Positions 11,943-22,128 of a DNA stretch of 64,000 nt are shown in pieces; position 1 is the stretch's first letter; each line of letters begins with the position of its first letter. Location: contig MU130443.1 of NCBI GenBank assembly GCA_015039465.1, positions 40,640 to 104,639 on the forward strand, given 5' to 3'. The DNA is from Phlegmacium glaucopus. Its lineage: Eukaryota; Basidiomycota; Agaricomycetes; Agaricales; Cortinariaceae. A program made the translations under genes and the position numbers. Under the pieces are notes generated by a model. That model made no database searches. It was not told the origin of the DNA and saw only the letters and a list, made by a program, of their open reading frames with translations.

Positions 11943-12776
11943 ATGAAGATCATCAACTACACTTTCTCAACGGTCACCTCTCACGAGCCAGGAGGAATGG
12001 GAAGGGCTGAATTGGCTCAAGCTCAGAAGCAGGATGGCAGCCAGGCTGGATGGGGAAGTGCTGGACGCACTAAAATGACTCGAGCTGAAAGACAGGATCG
12101 CGACAAGGCTGCCATTCATTCATTGTTGGCTCTTCCTATACCTACAACAGGTGGGCAAGAGCCAGGAAGAACGGAAAGGGCTAGAGGGAGTAGATTGGCT
12201 CGAGCTAAATGGCTGGATAGCGGCAAGACTGGATGGGCTGGAGGGACTAGAATAACTCGAGCTCACCATCAGGATCGTGACAAGGCTGTCCTTCACTCAT
12301 TACCGCCTCTTCCTACAAGTACATCAGGCAGGCAGGAGCCAAGAGGAACGGGAAGGGCTAGAGGGAGTAGATTGGCTCGAGCTAATGGCGGCAGGACTAG
12401 AATGACTCGAGCTGAAAAGCAGGATCGTGACAAGGCTGCCATTCACTCATTGTCGTCTCTTCCTAGACGTACACAAGGCGAGCAAGGGCCAGGAGGAATG
12501 GGAAGGGCTGGAAGGAGTACATTGGCTCAAGCTCAAAAGCAGGATGGCAGCGAGGCTGGAAAGGGGAGGGTTGGAGAGACTAGAATGACTCGAGATCACG
12601 TCAAGTATCAGACTAAGCGTCACATTGATCAGCCAAATCCAGCTCCAGCCCCATCTCAAATGGCTCACCGACTTGAGGGTCCGGCGCCAAAATCTAGTTC
12701 TGGCCACAAGTTGTCCTCCAAGTTCCAAAATCACTGGTTGGTAGGGAAGACCAAATTTTTGTTCAAACTCAATTAA
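11943..12776 (+). CDS. Tandem-repeat protein of unknown function, 277 aa
   Basis: A single open frame runs from ATG 11943 to TAA 12774-12776. Residues 15-72, 73-131, 132-181 and 182 to about 219 are three and a half copies of a 50-59-residue unit. Its core reads about like EPGxxxRARGSRLARA...TRMTRAExQDRDKAAIHSLxxLP. The unit is basic, Arg/Ala/Gly-rich and cysteine-free, with no hydrophobic segment, signal peptide or known domain. Each unit ends with a short Pro-containing linker (LPIPTTGGQ, LPTSTSGRQ, LPRRTQGEQ). The tail (220-277) is non-repetitive and ends FLFKLN. Frame is kept through all copies although the units differ in length by multiples of three, which favours real coding over a chance frame in a minisatellite. 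I know of no homologous family; an intrinsically disordered or nucleic-acid-binding protein is only a guess from its charge. Confidence 0.5.
   Translation: MKIINYTFSTVTSHEPGGMGRAELAQAQKQDGSQAGWGSAGRTKMTRAERQDRDKAAIHSLLALPIPTTGGQEPGRTERARGSRLARAKWLDSGKTGWAGGTRITRAHHQDRDKAVLHSLPPLPTSTSGRQEPRGTGRARGSRLARANGGRTRMTRAEKQDRDKAAIHSLSSLPRRTQGEQGPGGMGRAGRSTLAQAQKQDGSEAGKGRVGETRMTRDHVKYQTKRHIDQPNPAPAPSQMAHRLEGPAPKSSSGHKLSSKFQNHWLVGKTKFLFKLN
11985..12599 (+). repeat. Coding tandem repeat, unit about 150-177 bp, 3.5 copies
   Basis: Units lie at 11985-12158, 12159-12335, 12336-12485 and 12486-12599 (partial). They share long near-identical stretches (AGGATCG(T/C)GACAAGGCTG, GGGAAGGGCTAGAGGGAGTA), showing recent DNA-level duplication. 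The third unit lacks about 27 bases in frame. Confidence 0.75.
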
Positions 12777-13513
12777 TTACTAGTAGGTATGTGATATCAC
12801 GGAGCAAGTTTCTATTTTTTTTTCGAATTATGTACAGTATTATTATTATGGTCAAAAACTGTTATTCAATACTCGCCAAAGTATACATTATCTTGTGGAA
12901 TATGGGATTAGTAGGTATCATTTTTTATTATAGGTCGTAGCATAACCCTTTTCGAGGGTAAGCCAATTTAAATTGCTTCCCTCAGAAACTGCAACAGTGT
13001 ATATTCAAAGATCCCTTCTAATAGACTCTCTCATAGACTCTCTCATCAGCAGCACTTGCAGCCTGTTGAAATTCTCGGCTACATCTAACAGTGCACTCAT
13101 CTTGCAGGACCCCCACTTGGATGGATTAGACTCCTCGTTGTGTGTGGAGTTGGTGTGAACATTTGGTAGTTTTCAAGACTTTTGCCGTGACCTAGTACTG
13201 AGTTTCTACCACTGTAGTACCATGGAATTACACGTAGTCACCATTACCTTCATCCCAACAGCATGCCCAAATCCAATCCGGCGAGGAAGACTTTTTGTGC
13301 GACCCGAACGCTCCATGTTTCCGCCAGTGTTATCTCAAAAATATCTGTATTGATTACAAGACAGGCTCAACAACAGTAGTAGTTTACAAACCGAAAGAAA
13401 TAATCATAGAAACGAATATACGTATGACCATTAAAACGACGAAATCCCCAAAAAAAAAGTAAAAAGAAAAAGTAAGAAATAAAAAACGACTCGGAGAAAA
13501 CTGATGTTATGGT
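12777..13513. other. Intergenic, AT-rich
   Basis: Spacer between two converging genes. It contains A/T runs and no convincing reading frame, repeat or RNA gene. Confidence 0.5.
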
Positions 13514-15226
13514 TTACGACAGATAAACGGCGATGTCATCAAGGAAACTCCATGCAGGAGCCACTCCACCATGGAAAGCAAGAACATCATTACCAGCTGC
13601 AACTACATTGAACGAAAAGAACTCCCAATTCGTAAATCCTGGTGTAATAGTGGTCACAATAACTCCATTCCAAAGGATGTCGACAAATGCGGCAGCCTCG
13701 CCACTGGGTCCACTAAAAGCACTGGCCTGGAAAAACGCAATCGTATATGTCTTACCAGCGACGGTCTGAAGAGGTTGGGAAGGTGTGAGTGTACCAGATA
13801 AGGTATCTGCTCCATCTCCAGATCCAAGTAAAGCAGATCCATGACCGGAGTGGGCGTAAGGCACGTAGTAGATGATGACGGCGTCGAGTTCACCTCCTGC
13901 GGGACTTGTTCCGATCCAGTTAGCGTATGATTCGGTGAAGCAGAAATCGCTGCATGCGGTGTAACCTTCGAAACCACCGTCAATGACGTAGTTTATGCGT
14001 TTGTAACCTCGGGAATAGGTGACTTGTAAGTTTCCTTGTCCGGTATTGACTGCGGTTGACGCGTCTGTGGGGAGGAAGTACTAGATGGGGGGGAACTTTT
14101 TTAGTTCTTTGGATGGGGCAATTTGGATTAACGACTGACCATGCTACATGTGTAGGTGGTGGGGACTCCGTCGACTACAGCACGCCAGATATTGAAGTAT
14201 TCGCATGCGCCGCCACTAGGGTCTGCGCCGCGAGCGTTGCATTGCTGGGCACAAGCGTTGACGTCGTATTTGTCCAAGAAAACGAAACCCATGTACTAAT
14301 ATTATCGCGTTCAACTAAGGCAGAGGAGTGATAAAAATGACATGTAAACTCACCCCTGGGGCGTTATTGGCTCCATTAGTGGGACCGAAGACATATTCGT
14401 AACCATCGGGAACAGCGGGCTCGACCAAAGTTTTCGCGGCATAACCACTACTCTGTTGGATGTAAGTTAAATCGGCTGGAGCGGGCTCCGACTGTTGGCC
14501 ACCAAAGTTAGTCTTCTCCGCAGCAGTGTGGATGTCGGCGTAGAGTACACATTTCAAGTTGGAATGTTCGCTGAAAACAAAGTCGAGAAGTTCATTATTG
14601 AATTCATAGTAGAGGTTGACGAAGACTATGAAATTAAAGTTGAGATTGAGAGATTTGAAATGAATAAATACACAACTTACCACATATTTCAACTTGATCA
14701 CATTTAGCCAGGCAGTCGTCGACGTCGTAGGTTGCGTTTGAGACTAGACTGTAGGTCAAATAGGCAGTTCCTTCAATGGCTGCATCACGATCGCTGGGAC
14801 CAGTGCCTGTTCCGGAGAAGACAAGCTCGTAATCGCTGGGGGATCGCTTTAAATATCCCTCCGAGCGAGTAAGGAGACTTCGCGGAGTCGCAGTCGAATT
14901 AGTGCCAGCGTCGGTAACTTCACCATCAACAGCTGTTACAACTGTATCTGCGACAGGTTGGTTGGGAGGTGTGTCGTCGGTTGCACCTGCTTTCTGGTCA
15001 ACAGTGTTGGCTGTCGACGTGATAGTGGTCGCGTCGGTAAAGGTGCCATCCAAAGTAAGCGCGTTGGAGGGATCGTTCCATTGGCCTTTGGAACAAGGGG
15101 GCACTATGTTGGTGACTGCGGCTGAAAAAATCGTGTCAAACTCTCGAAGATAGGTTGAATATGAATTTTAGGCATACCCGAGACAGCAACTGCGAGTGAG
15201 ATGCTGGAGAGGAGTCGAATAAACAT
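13514..15226 (-). CDS. Secreted protein of the fruit-body-specific (Fbs-like) family, 494 aa
   Basis: Five exons, 15226-15178, 15121-14681, 14625-14354, 14295-14140 and 14080-13514, join in frame across introns of 55-59 nt. The start MFIRLLSSISLAVAVSA is a signal peptide, so the product should be secreted or wall-bound. Two cysteine-rich modules follow, one with CLAKCDQVEICVFVNLYYEF then SNLKC, the other with YMGFVFLDKYDVNACAQQCN then CEYFNIWRAV and YTCSM. This arrangement resembles basidiomycete proteins annotated as fruit-body specific, whose biochemical role is unknown. The C-terminal part (YSRGYKRINYVIDGGFEGYTAC..., then a Gly/Ala/Phe-rich segment ending DDIAVYLS) looks like a beta-sandwich domain of carbohydrate-binding type, but that is inference. 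A TATA box lies about 80 bases upstream of the ATG. No defect was seen. Confidence 0.85.
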
Positions 15227-15303
15227 GAAGCTGTTGCTGAGTAGTAGAAGAATTCGATGAAATAGAAGGCTCTATCTTGGATTCCATGGTTCTAAAGTTT
15301 GGC

Positions 15304-15310
15304 TTTTATA
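15304..15310 (-). promoter_or_regulatory. TATA box of the fruit-body-type gene
   Basis: TATAAAA on the minus strand (context GGTATAAAAGCC), 78-84 bases upstream of the ATG at 15226 and correctly oriented. Position and sequence fit a TATA-driven, probably regulated, gene. Confidence 0.6.
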
Positions 15311-16527
15311 CCTGCCCTCCGATCCAGGGGGTTGACAGGGCTATGGGAACGCCCTGTTTTCCTTTGCATTTGGTATGGGCGATCACTGGTTATGATCGGA
15401 TATTAAAAGGATCATTCCTGAGTTTTTGAACCTGTTCCTCGATGACAAATGGCCTGCCCCTGCCCCTGCGCCGGCTAAGGAAAGAGACTTGTACTGCAAG
15501 AGGTCGTTGGGTCCATATGACGGCCTGTTATCACATAAGATTGAGCGTACACAGGTAGTTGTGAGTGAAAGCTGGATACGAGTACCGCGGGCTTCAATGA
15601 AAGCAAGGGAGGCCTAGAGCGCGTCTGGAGCATATGAAATGACCCGCCCAAAGGGTTGGCATTACGCTATGACCATCTTTAGAAGCCGCCCAACCCTCAA
15701 ACTTACATATATTACCAAACTCGAGCCAATATTCAAGTTGTGCCTGGATCAAAGCGAATATAAGCACACATAGGCCGACATGCGATTGACATGAGTGACA
15801 TAAGGCCGAATAAGTGCAGCCACCGATTTTACGTGTTTTGGTTGACTTTCTGCTCTGCGGAATGAAGTCGTCCTCATGGTCCTGCAGGCTCAACGGCAAA
15901 TCCGGTGGATTCGGTTTGGGAGCATTCTTCAAGTATGAAGTTTGATATATGTCGAAATGGAAGTACAACCCAGTGATGTAGGTAGAAGTCGAAAGCAGGC
16001 GCACACCATCGTGATAGTTCGGCTTCAAATGGTTACTCCCACGTCCAGGAGCTCCCACGGTCCATTGACATTACCAGGCGCCTGCTCATCCAACGGTCAT
16101 CTATGTTGCATATATATCGAACTGTTTGACGCCGAAAAATTATCCCGACTAACCCAATGAATACTCACGCAATGACAACGTTTCAAGTTCTATTCTGAGA
16201 TTGCGTTATTTATTTTTGCAACAGCGTTTCATTCCTCATCTGTGCCTAGCCGCTAGCCACGGATGGGGAATGGAAACGTTGTAGAATAATGAATTACGAT
16301 GCACCTCGTCATGAACACTGGATAATATACGACCTGAGATTAATATGTATGTAATTGTCTTGTGATTGTGTCGGCGGCTGGCTGACTCCGATAATTGGCC
16401 CAACATCTAGGAATTATGTCGAACGGAATCTAGACGAATTCGTGCCTTCATACTGTGCATTGGAGCTTACAATTATATTATCTATATGAGAGAGATGAGA
16501 ACGGACCTTTTTATCAGGAACAATATA
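15311..16527. other. Intergenic, no convincing gene
   Basis: A 154-codon minus frame at 15594-16058 has no domain, odd composition and no splice or promoter context; I treat it as chance. The region keeps normal CpG levels, unlike the repeat block to the right. Confidence 0.4.
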
Positions 16528-16620
16528 ATTGGACCTGAAGGATGAAAGTCGATACATTGTCTCGAAACCAGAAGTTGTGGTGGCCGATTTCTCTATTCGG
16601 TAATCGGCTTATACCACAAT
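16528..16620 (+). repeat. Dispersed repeat P, CpG-retaining copy
   Basis: About 95 bp (ATTGGACCTGAAGGAT..., ...CAGAAGTTGTGG) recur in direct orientation at 29986-30080. This copy holds five CpGs; all five are CA or TA in the other copy. It marks the transition from gene arm to repeat block. Confidence 0.75.
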
Positions 16621-16829
16621 GGTGGTGTAATGCCTATTACGGATTTGGCAGCGTTACGTCACGTCACGTTGCAAAATGCGTGACAAAGTGTGAAACACTT
16701 GAAGCATAGCTTGCTCTCTCAGTTCTGCATCATTTTGGATGATTTTTTTGGTATGATAAATGTATTATAGCATCATAGGAATATATAGTGATTGAACCTT
16801 TATGATAAAAATGGTAATTATGTGGTTTT
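16621..16829. other. Short AT-rich spacer
   Basis: No gene or repeat recognised. It joins repeat P to the satellite-like array. Confidence 0.4.
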
Positions 16830-18010
16830 TTGAGGTGGCTGTGCTTTCTTTATCTGGTGGACTGAAACTTCCAGGTAATATAACACTTCAATTATTCATT
16901 TCTGCAACATGTTTTGGTGATGTGGGATTCTCTACCATGTATTTAAATATTTCTCAGCAGTTATTTTATTTTATTTCACACTCAGGACCTGATAAATGAG
17001 CAATTTCCACCCAAATACCTGCCAAAATGCCATTTTCACAACTTCCAGCCAATGGGACACTTCAGAAACTGGTTTATATAACTTGTCTTAGTGATGTTGA
17101 ATGTTCTAATATGTATTTTAAATATTTATTAGCAATTATTTTATTTTATTTCACACCCAGACCCTTAAAGATGATCAGTTTCCACCCAAATTCCTGCTAA
17201 AATGCAGTGGCAACTTCTAGCCTATAGAACACATCTAAAACTGGTTTCTGTAGCTCATACCACTGACACAAAATAGTATAACATGTATTATGAACATCTC
17301 TCAGGAGTTAGAATTTCTTGTTTCACACTCAAGCCCTTAAAAATAAGTGAGCTACTGCCAATTCTTATCCAAATTTGAAACTTCCAGCCTATAGAACTGT
17401 TCATAAACTGGGCTTTTTAGCTTTTCCTGTGACCAAATATTGTCTATGGTGTGTCAAAAATATTCCTCAGGAATTTCATTATTTTATTTCACACTTATGA
17501 TCCCATAAATTAGCAAACCCAACCCAAATGCCTGCTAAATTGGAATTTTTGAGACATCCAGCCTATAAATTCTTCAGAAACTGAGTTCTGCAACCAATCA
17601 TAGTGACAAAAAAATGCTCTACCATATATTCTCAGCATCTCTCAGAGTTATATTTTTTAATTTTGCTTTCAACCCTTCACAACTGAGTGATCTTCAGCCA
17701 ATTTCATCCAAAGTGTGATGTTTGAGACTTCCAACCTATAGAACACTTCATAAACTAGTTACTGTAACTAATGTTGGTGATATGAAATGCTCTACAATGT
17801 ATCCCAAACATTTCTCAGGAGTTTAATCTTCTGATTTTAAATGTTGAGCTTGATAAAACAAGTGATATCAAGCCAATGCCAGCCAAATTGATGGCTGAAG
17901 CTTCTAAGGAATAGAACTCTTCAACAACTCATTTATGAGATTTGTTTTGGTGAGATAATATGTTATATTTTAAATTCTGAACATTTCTCAGGAATTAGAA
18001 TTTTTAATTT
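16830..18010 (+). repeat. Satellite-like degenerate tandem array, period about 172 bp
   Basis: The landmark TTTCACAC(T/C)C and its variants recur near 16975, 17149, 17321, 17488, 17662, 17835 and 18007, a spacing of 167-174 bp. Each unit repeats the same order: TTTCACAC, CCACCCAAAT, CTTCCAGCCTATAGAAC, AACTGGTTT, GGTGAT, ATGTATT, TTTCTCAGGAGTTA. The units are strongly diverged from each other, so the array is old. There is no coding signal. Confidence 0.8.
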
Positions 18011-18197
18011 CATGCTCCAAGTATGAGATATTGGGTGGTAAGAGCCCATATCTCATACTTGGAGCATGAAATTAAAATTCTAATTCCTGAGAAATGTTCA
18101 GAATTTAAAATATAACATATTATCTCACCAAAACAAATCTCATAAATGAGTTGTTGAGGAGTTCTATTCCTTAGAAGCTTCAGCCATCAATTTGGCT
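17881..18197. repeat. Near-perfect inverted repeat (arms about 155 bp, tiny loop)
   Basis: The last satellite unit (17881 to about 18035) is followed after a short spacer (about TGGTAAGAG) by its own reverse complement to 18197 (AGCCAAATTGATGGCT... against ...AGCCATCAATTTGGCT). I see only a few mismatches or indels between arms, far fewer than between neighbouring satellite units, so the inversion is recent. Transcription would give a long hairpin RNA. Confidence 0.85.
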
Positions 18198-18559
18198 GGG
18201 GAAACATGCATCCAGGAACAACTGCACACATTCATAAAAAATTATTTATTGTATCTGATTCACATCCTATTTCTATGGATATACATTACTCAAAATCCCC
18301 TCTAGCTCACTTTCTGCAATGTGACATATGTGTCACACATGCCAAGCCAGATGTCACAAGTGACAGGCATTGCCCACCACCAACCACAACATTTGACTGT
18401 GGGGAATACATGAACTTTTCAAAGTCCAACTATATGACCCAAAAAGGAAGTCCCATCCTCCCTCCTGTTGAATTGGGGAGCTCAAAGTTGCTGTAGACTG
18501 TAGCTGTAGATCCATAGACCTCCCCATTAGCTGACAAATCATGGCAATTTAGGCTCTGA
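18198..18559. other. Left flank of the Helitron, unidentified old repeat
   Basis: No gene. Bases 18475-18520 recur inverted at 28947-28991 on the other side of the Helitron (core CAACTTTGAGCTCCCC), suggesting that the Helitron landed inside or beside an older element. Confidence 0.4.
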
Positions 18560-18586
18560 CTAGCGCGTGCCCATGCTTCGCATGGG
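18560..18586 (-). promoter_or_regulatory. Helitron 3' terminus (hairpin plus CTAG)
   Basis: Hairpin at 18586-18570 (CCCATGC, loop GAA, GCATGGG), then CACGCG and the terminal CTAG (18563-18560). In Helitrons this structure acts as the rolling-circle terminator. Confidence 0.88.
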
Positions 18587-18777
18587 TACTTGCTGAAAGA
18601 GAGTTCCCACGGACAGTCGTTGAAAGAGAATGGGTTTATTACATGTTTTAATTTAATATGGAGAGAAAGAAAGAGATGAAAGAAGAATATACATAGAAGA
18701 TGATGTTAGTTTAATATGTTATACAGAGTAGAGGGAAAATAGTATGAGATTGAAGGGAAAGGAGATGTGAAATGTAT

Positions 18778-19831
18778 TCATTCTAATTTTGTTTCATTGT
18801 GATTGGAAGCTGTTTCTTCATCCGTTGAGGATTCAAGGCGTTTCCTTTTACCTTGGCTTTTAGAAGATTGAGGTTGGGGAGAATTGGATGGGGGGTTATG
18901 AGGGTTGCGAGGTGTGGTTGTGGACGGATTTTTATAGTTCCATCGAGTTCGAGAAGATGTAATTCGAGTTGTGGATCCTATGAAAAAGATTTTGAATAAG
19001 TGAGAAGGGAAAAGAGAAGGAAAGAAAAGGTATTCACGGTCAGGGCTAAATTGGGAGGGAGTACGGCTGGAAAGCCAAGCGATGTTCACGACTTCGATTT
19101 CGATTGCTGATACAGTTCGATAGACATCACGCTCTCGTGAGATCCTATCAATGAAACCACCAAAAGCGATAGTGGATCCAATAAATAATTTTGGGCTTTT
19201 ACCATCACCCCATCGTTTAGATTCAAGGAAATATCCATGGAGAGGAAATGGAGAGGATGTACGTGGCAAGCCTATATACTGAGAGGGCGACATTTGGAAA
19301 GAGTGATCATCGGGACTGAAGTGAGTAATCGTTCCCATAGCAGTGATGTGTGGACGTGTTTTTTCATCGATGTCACCATGAATGAGCGTGAGCTGCAAGG
19401 TGGACTGTTAACATTGAGAAATGTAAATCAATGATGTCTCTTACTTGAGCAATGTCTCCTACGAATGCGTAATCAGTGATTTCAAGGTCTTCTGTTATTA
19501 AGTTGTTTGGAATAGTATCTTTCGTGATCGAAGAGATCTAATTTTAATTTGTGAGTATGTCAAGGGAAGGAGGGAATGAAGGAACATGAAAGCATACATT
19601 AGCAATTATGAAAGCTTTTTGGAAACTATTTTCAGAGAACTTTTCGACGACATTCATCATATCGTCTGGTACAAAATAATGTAGAAGCCCAAGAGAAGAT
19701 GTTTCAGAGCCTTCAACAATGTAAAAATTAGCATTGAAAATGATATTTCTTGCCCCTTTTTGTGGGTCAACGGGTTGTGGGCATGCGAGGATCGTGATGG
19801 CAGATACGGAAATGTAGCCAGGAGAGGTCAT
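18778..19831 (-). CDS. Helitron-borne OB-fold / RPA-like protein, 297 aa
   Basis: Four exons, 19831-19598, 19537-19445, 19404-19038 and 18977-18778, join in frame across small GT-AG introns. The ATG at 19831 gives MTSPGYISVSAITILACP. The body has alternating short beta-like strands (ARNIIFNANFYIV, GLLHYFVPDD, QLTLIHGDIDE, TAMGTITHFSPD, LFIGSTIAFGGFIDRI), the look of a single-strand-DNA-binding OB fold. The tail (about 230-297) is basic and Ser/Pro/Thr-rich (GKRKRLES). Helitrons of several lineages carry RPA-like genes, so a role in coating single-stranded transposition intermediates is plausible, but the fold assignment is inference from pattern only. No stop or frameshift was seen, in contrast to the broken Rep-helicase. 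Confidence 0.6.
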
Positions 19832-20145
19832 CGTCGTAGTTTTTGAAAGGATAAATTGATAGACAAATGTTTGAGAACGGGAAGTGCGATGACATAATTG
19901 TGGTTGTGATGGAAGTGTGACAGACGGACAACATTCTTCTTTGGAGAACATTTGTCGAAGAAGGATGTAAGTGTGAGGACGCTGTTCAAAGAATCTGCGG
20001 ACAGCTCTGTATCATACTGGATTGGATTTTGTGTGTGAAATCCTTTGAGAGATGTGCATCCGAAGTAGTTCTTGCATCAAGGTAAGGACCCGGATACAGC
20101 GACTGCTACAGTCTTAGTTGTTAGCTTTCGTTGAATGGGGCGTGC
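19832..20145. other. Helitron internal spacer
   Basis: Between the OB-like gene start and the captured fragment. The minus frame is open upstream to 19951 but has no known domain; it probably holds the promoter of the OB-like gene. Confidence 0.35.
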
Positions 20146-20760
20146 ATGGACTATGACCCAAATGATGATTCGGAAGATTTCAAAGCATCATACGACACCC
20201 TAATTGACCTAAATGGACAACCGTACGCTGCTACTTCTGGGCACCAAACATTTACAATAGCCACTCCAACAACTTCAGGTCATCAACGGGTGCCTTCACT
20301 ACCATTAAGGAAGATGTTTTCTTCAAAATAATCGGACGATACGCATGAAACATCATCTGCATACCCTCCTGTTGTTTCCCCAGAAGTGGACGTGTCAAGT
20401 TTGTGGCGGAGGGTAGGTGCAATAACCCCTCCTGTTCGCATTTCTCACCTGGCTTGGTACATTTTACCTGAGTCCATAGCTTGCCGTTTCTATGTTGCGA
20501 CAGTCATTATAGAGACCACGATAGACCTCGCCATCGAGGGCAAGCTGTTTTTGAGGGTGCGACAAACCGTGCAGGATCAGCGGCATGATACCATTAGCGA
20601 GGTTGCCTCTTCGAAAATGCCGGTGTATTTGAGTATCTTTGATCTTGCCCAGTGAGTGGCATTGACCCTGTTCATCCTTCTTTCATTTATCAACTGACCC
20701 AAACAGTGTCTTCCAATTTGTGATGGCTATGGACGCCATGTATGCCCCGAGCGGTGTCCG
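20146..20760 (+). pseudogene. Captured host gene fragment: polytopic membrane protein (UPF0658-like)
   Basis: Opposite in strand to the Helitron genes. One frame runs from MDYDPNDDSEDF (20146) to 20655, interrupted only by TAA at 20326-20328 (SSK*SDDTHE), then crosses an intron (about 20654-20706, ending CAAACAG) into VFQFVMAMDAMYA. RISHLAWYI and CRFYVATVIIETTIDLAIEG look like membrane-associated segments. PVYLSIFDLA joined to VFQFVMAMDAMYA resembles the Golgi/vacuolar membrane family UPF0658. That family name is from memory and uncertain. The homologous part stops at about 20745, where it meets the convergent RING fragment. Truncation, retained intron and nonsense codon mark it as Helitron gene capture. 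Confidence 0.5.
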
Positions 20761-20769
20761 CTGGATCTA

Positions 20770-22128
20770 TGGAGCCCATTGAGCAAAAGATTATGAAATC
20801 CTAAAGACTTTATCCAGATCCCATTTGCCTCCATGCCACCAACAACTGCAGTAAGGTGAACATTGTTTACTGAACTGTTATTGACTGCATCTGAACGCGC
20901 TTTGTCGAGAAATTGGTTAGGAGGAAAGAGGGCCTGCCCATGGCTATTTTCATTTCTGGGGCGAAACAAAGTTTTCTGTTTAATTTTGTCAAGCAGAATC
21001 TGCCAAACTGAAGGTTGGAAAAAAACATCGTCTGGAGCATTTCAAAGCACCGGACTTTCAGCTTTTGGTATTCCTTGTCTCTCTCGCTAGCTGTTTCCTG
21101 CAGCTCGCGCACCTTTCTACACTCCTGTTCCAGGTCGCATTCAAGCTCTGTGCATCAACAGTGAGGTCAGTATTAGATGATCGGATGATGTATCTTACCG
21201 GCCTTTTTGTTGTTCAAAACATTGATCTCTCCGTTCGCTGACTTATCGAGTAGAAATAAATAATCCATGTCATAGCAGACTATATCATTGAACATACCTT
21301 CTCTGATCACATTATCCAACTGGTTTTGAAGTTGTCCATTCTTGTCATTCACATTTCGCACAACAGCTTGCTGGAATGCACTATAACAAGTTTAGGAAAC
21401 AATTAGGAACGATATTGGATAAATGCAATAAAGTCTGACTTCTCTTGATGAATTTGATGAGATTCGTTCAAAAAGGATTGAATGTGAAAACGAACCGACT
21501 ACAAATATCCAATATCGTCGAAGGTGTCAGGCCGGATAAAACAGACTGGATGGTAGATATCAGCCGTTAAAAACATCTATATATGCGCAGAAACCTACAG
21601 TTTTGTAATCATTTGTGGGTTGGAAGGAGCAGACCTGGCATCGTCGACTGGGAGATGCTTGAAAGGAGACAGGGGTGCGGAGAACTGAGGACAACATCGT
21701 CACTTGCAGGACTGTAAGCTTCCGGGTGGAAGGGAAGCAGGAGGAAGGGCCTTACGGCTCAGTCAGATTCGTCTTGCAGGCTGCGAATTTAATTAGAACA
21801 ACACTGGGAGAATTGAGGTCATCATCACGCACCCGGACAGACACGCCATTTGCTGAAGAGTTTGTTTGCACATTCAACTGCGCATATATTTTTGTAATCT
21901 ACTCAAGAAATATAGTGGTTGCTCTCACTGGAAAAAATATGCGAGCCTAAAATCAAATTTCGAATCAGTTTTTCTCTGCCAGTGGCCTTTCAAGATACTT
22001 ACACGTAGTCTTCTATTGACAGTAAATTTTGTTTAGCAAATATTTGTGGTAGTGAAACTCACCACAACGGCTTTATCTGCAAGCAAACGACGACAAGTTA
22101 AGCGGTTGCATTTCAAATCTGAATCCAT
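20770..22128 (-). pseudogene. Captured host gene: HEI10/CCNB1IP1-type RING protein, decayed
   Basis: Exons traced in frame are 22128-22063 (MDSDLKCNRLTCRRLLADKA), 22012-22003, 21946-21929, 21877-21833 and 21780-21756, spelling TTCSHIF, ECANKLF and CPACKTNLTEP. Together they form a C3HC4 RING with the fourth ligand reading Ser (HIFSIEC). Further exons carry CSFQPTNDYKT, SVLSGLTPSTILDICSR, HQIHQEK, AFQQAVVRNVNDKN, NGEINVLNNKKA and RKVRELQETASERDKEYQK, a coiled coil, then LLDKIKQKTL. RING plus this coiled coil is the architecture of the meiotic crossover factor HEI10/CCNB1IP1, a SUMO/ubiquitin-ligase-like protein. Frame is not maintained at about 21700-21640 and near 21470, and some splice sites are odd. 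All introns are retained, so the capture was at DNA level. The copy is nearly full length, starting at its own ATG. Confidence 0.7.

Noticed and set aside
15594..16058. 154-codon minus-strand frame as a gene
   Set aside because: No domain, no promoter or splice context, and composition unlike the neighbouring gene; most likely chance.
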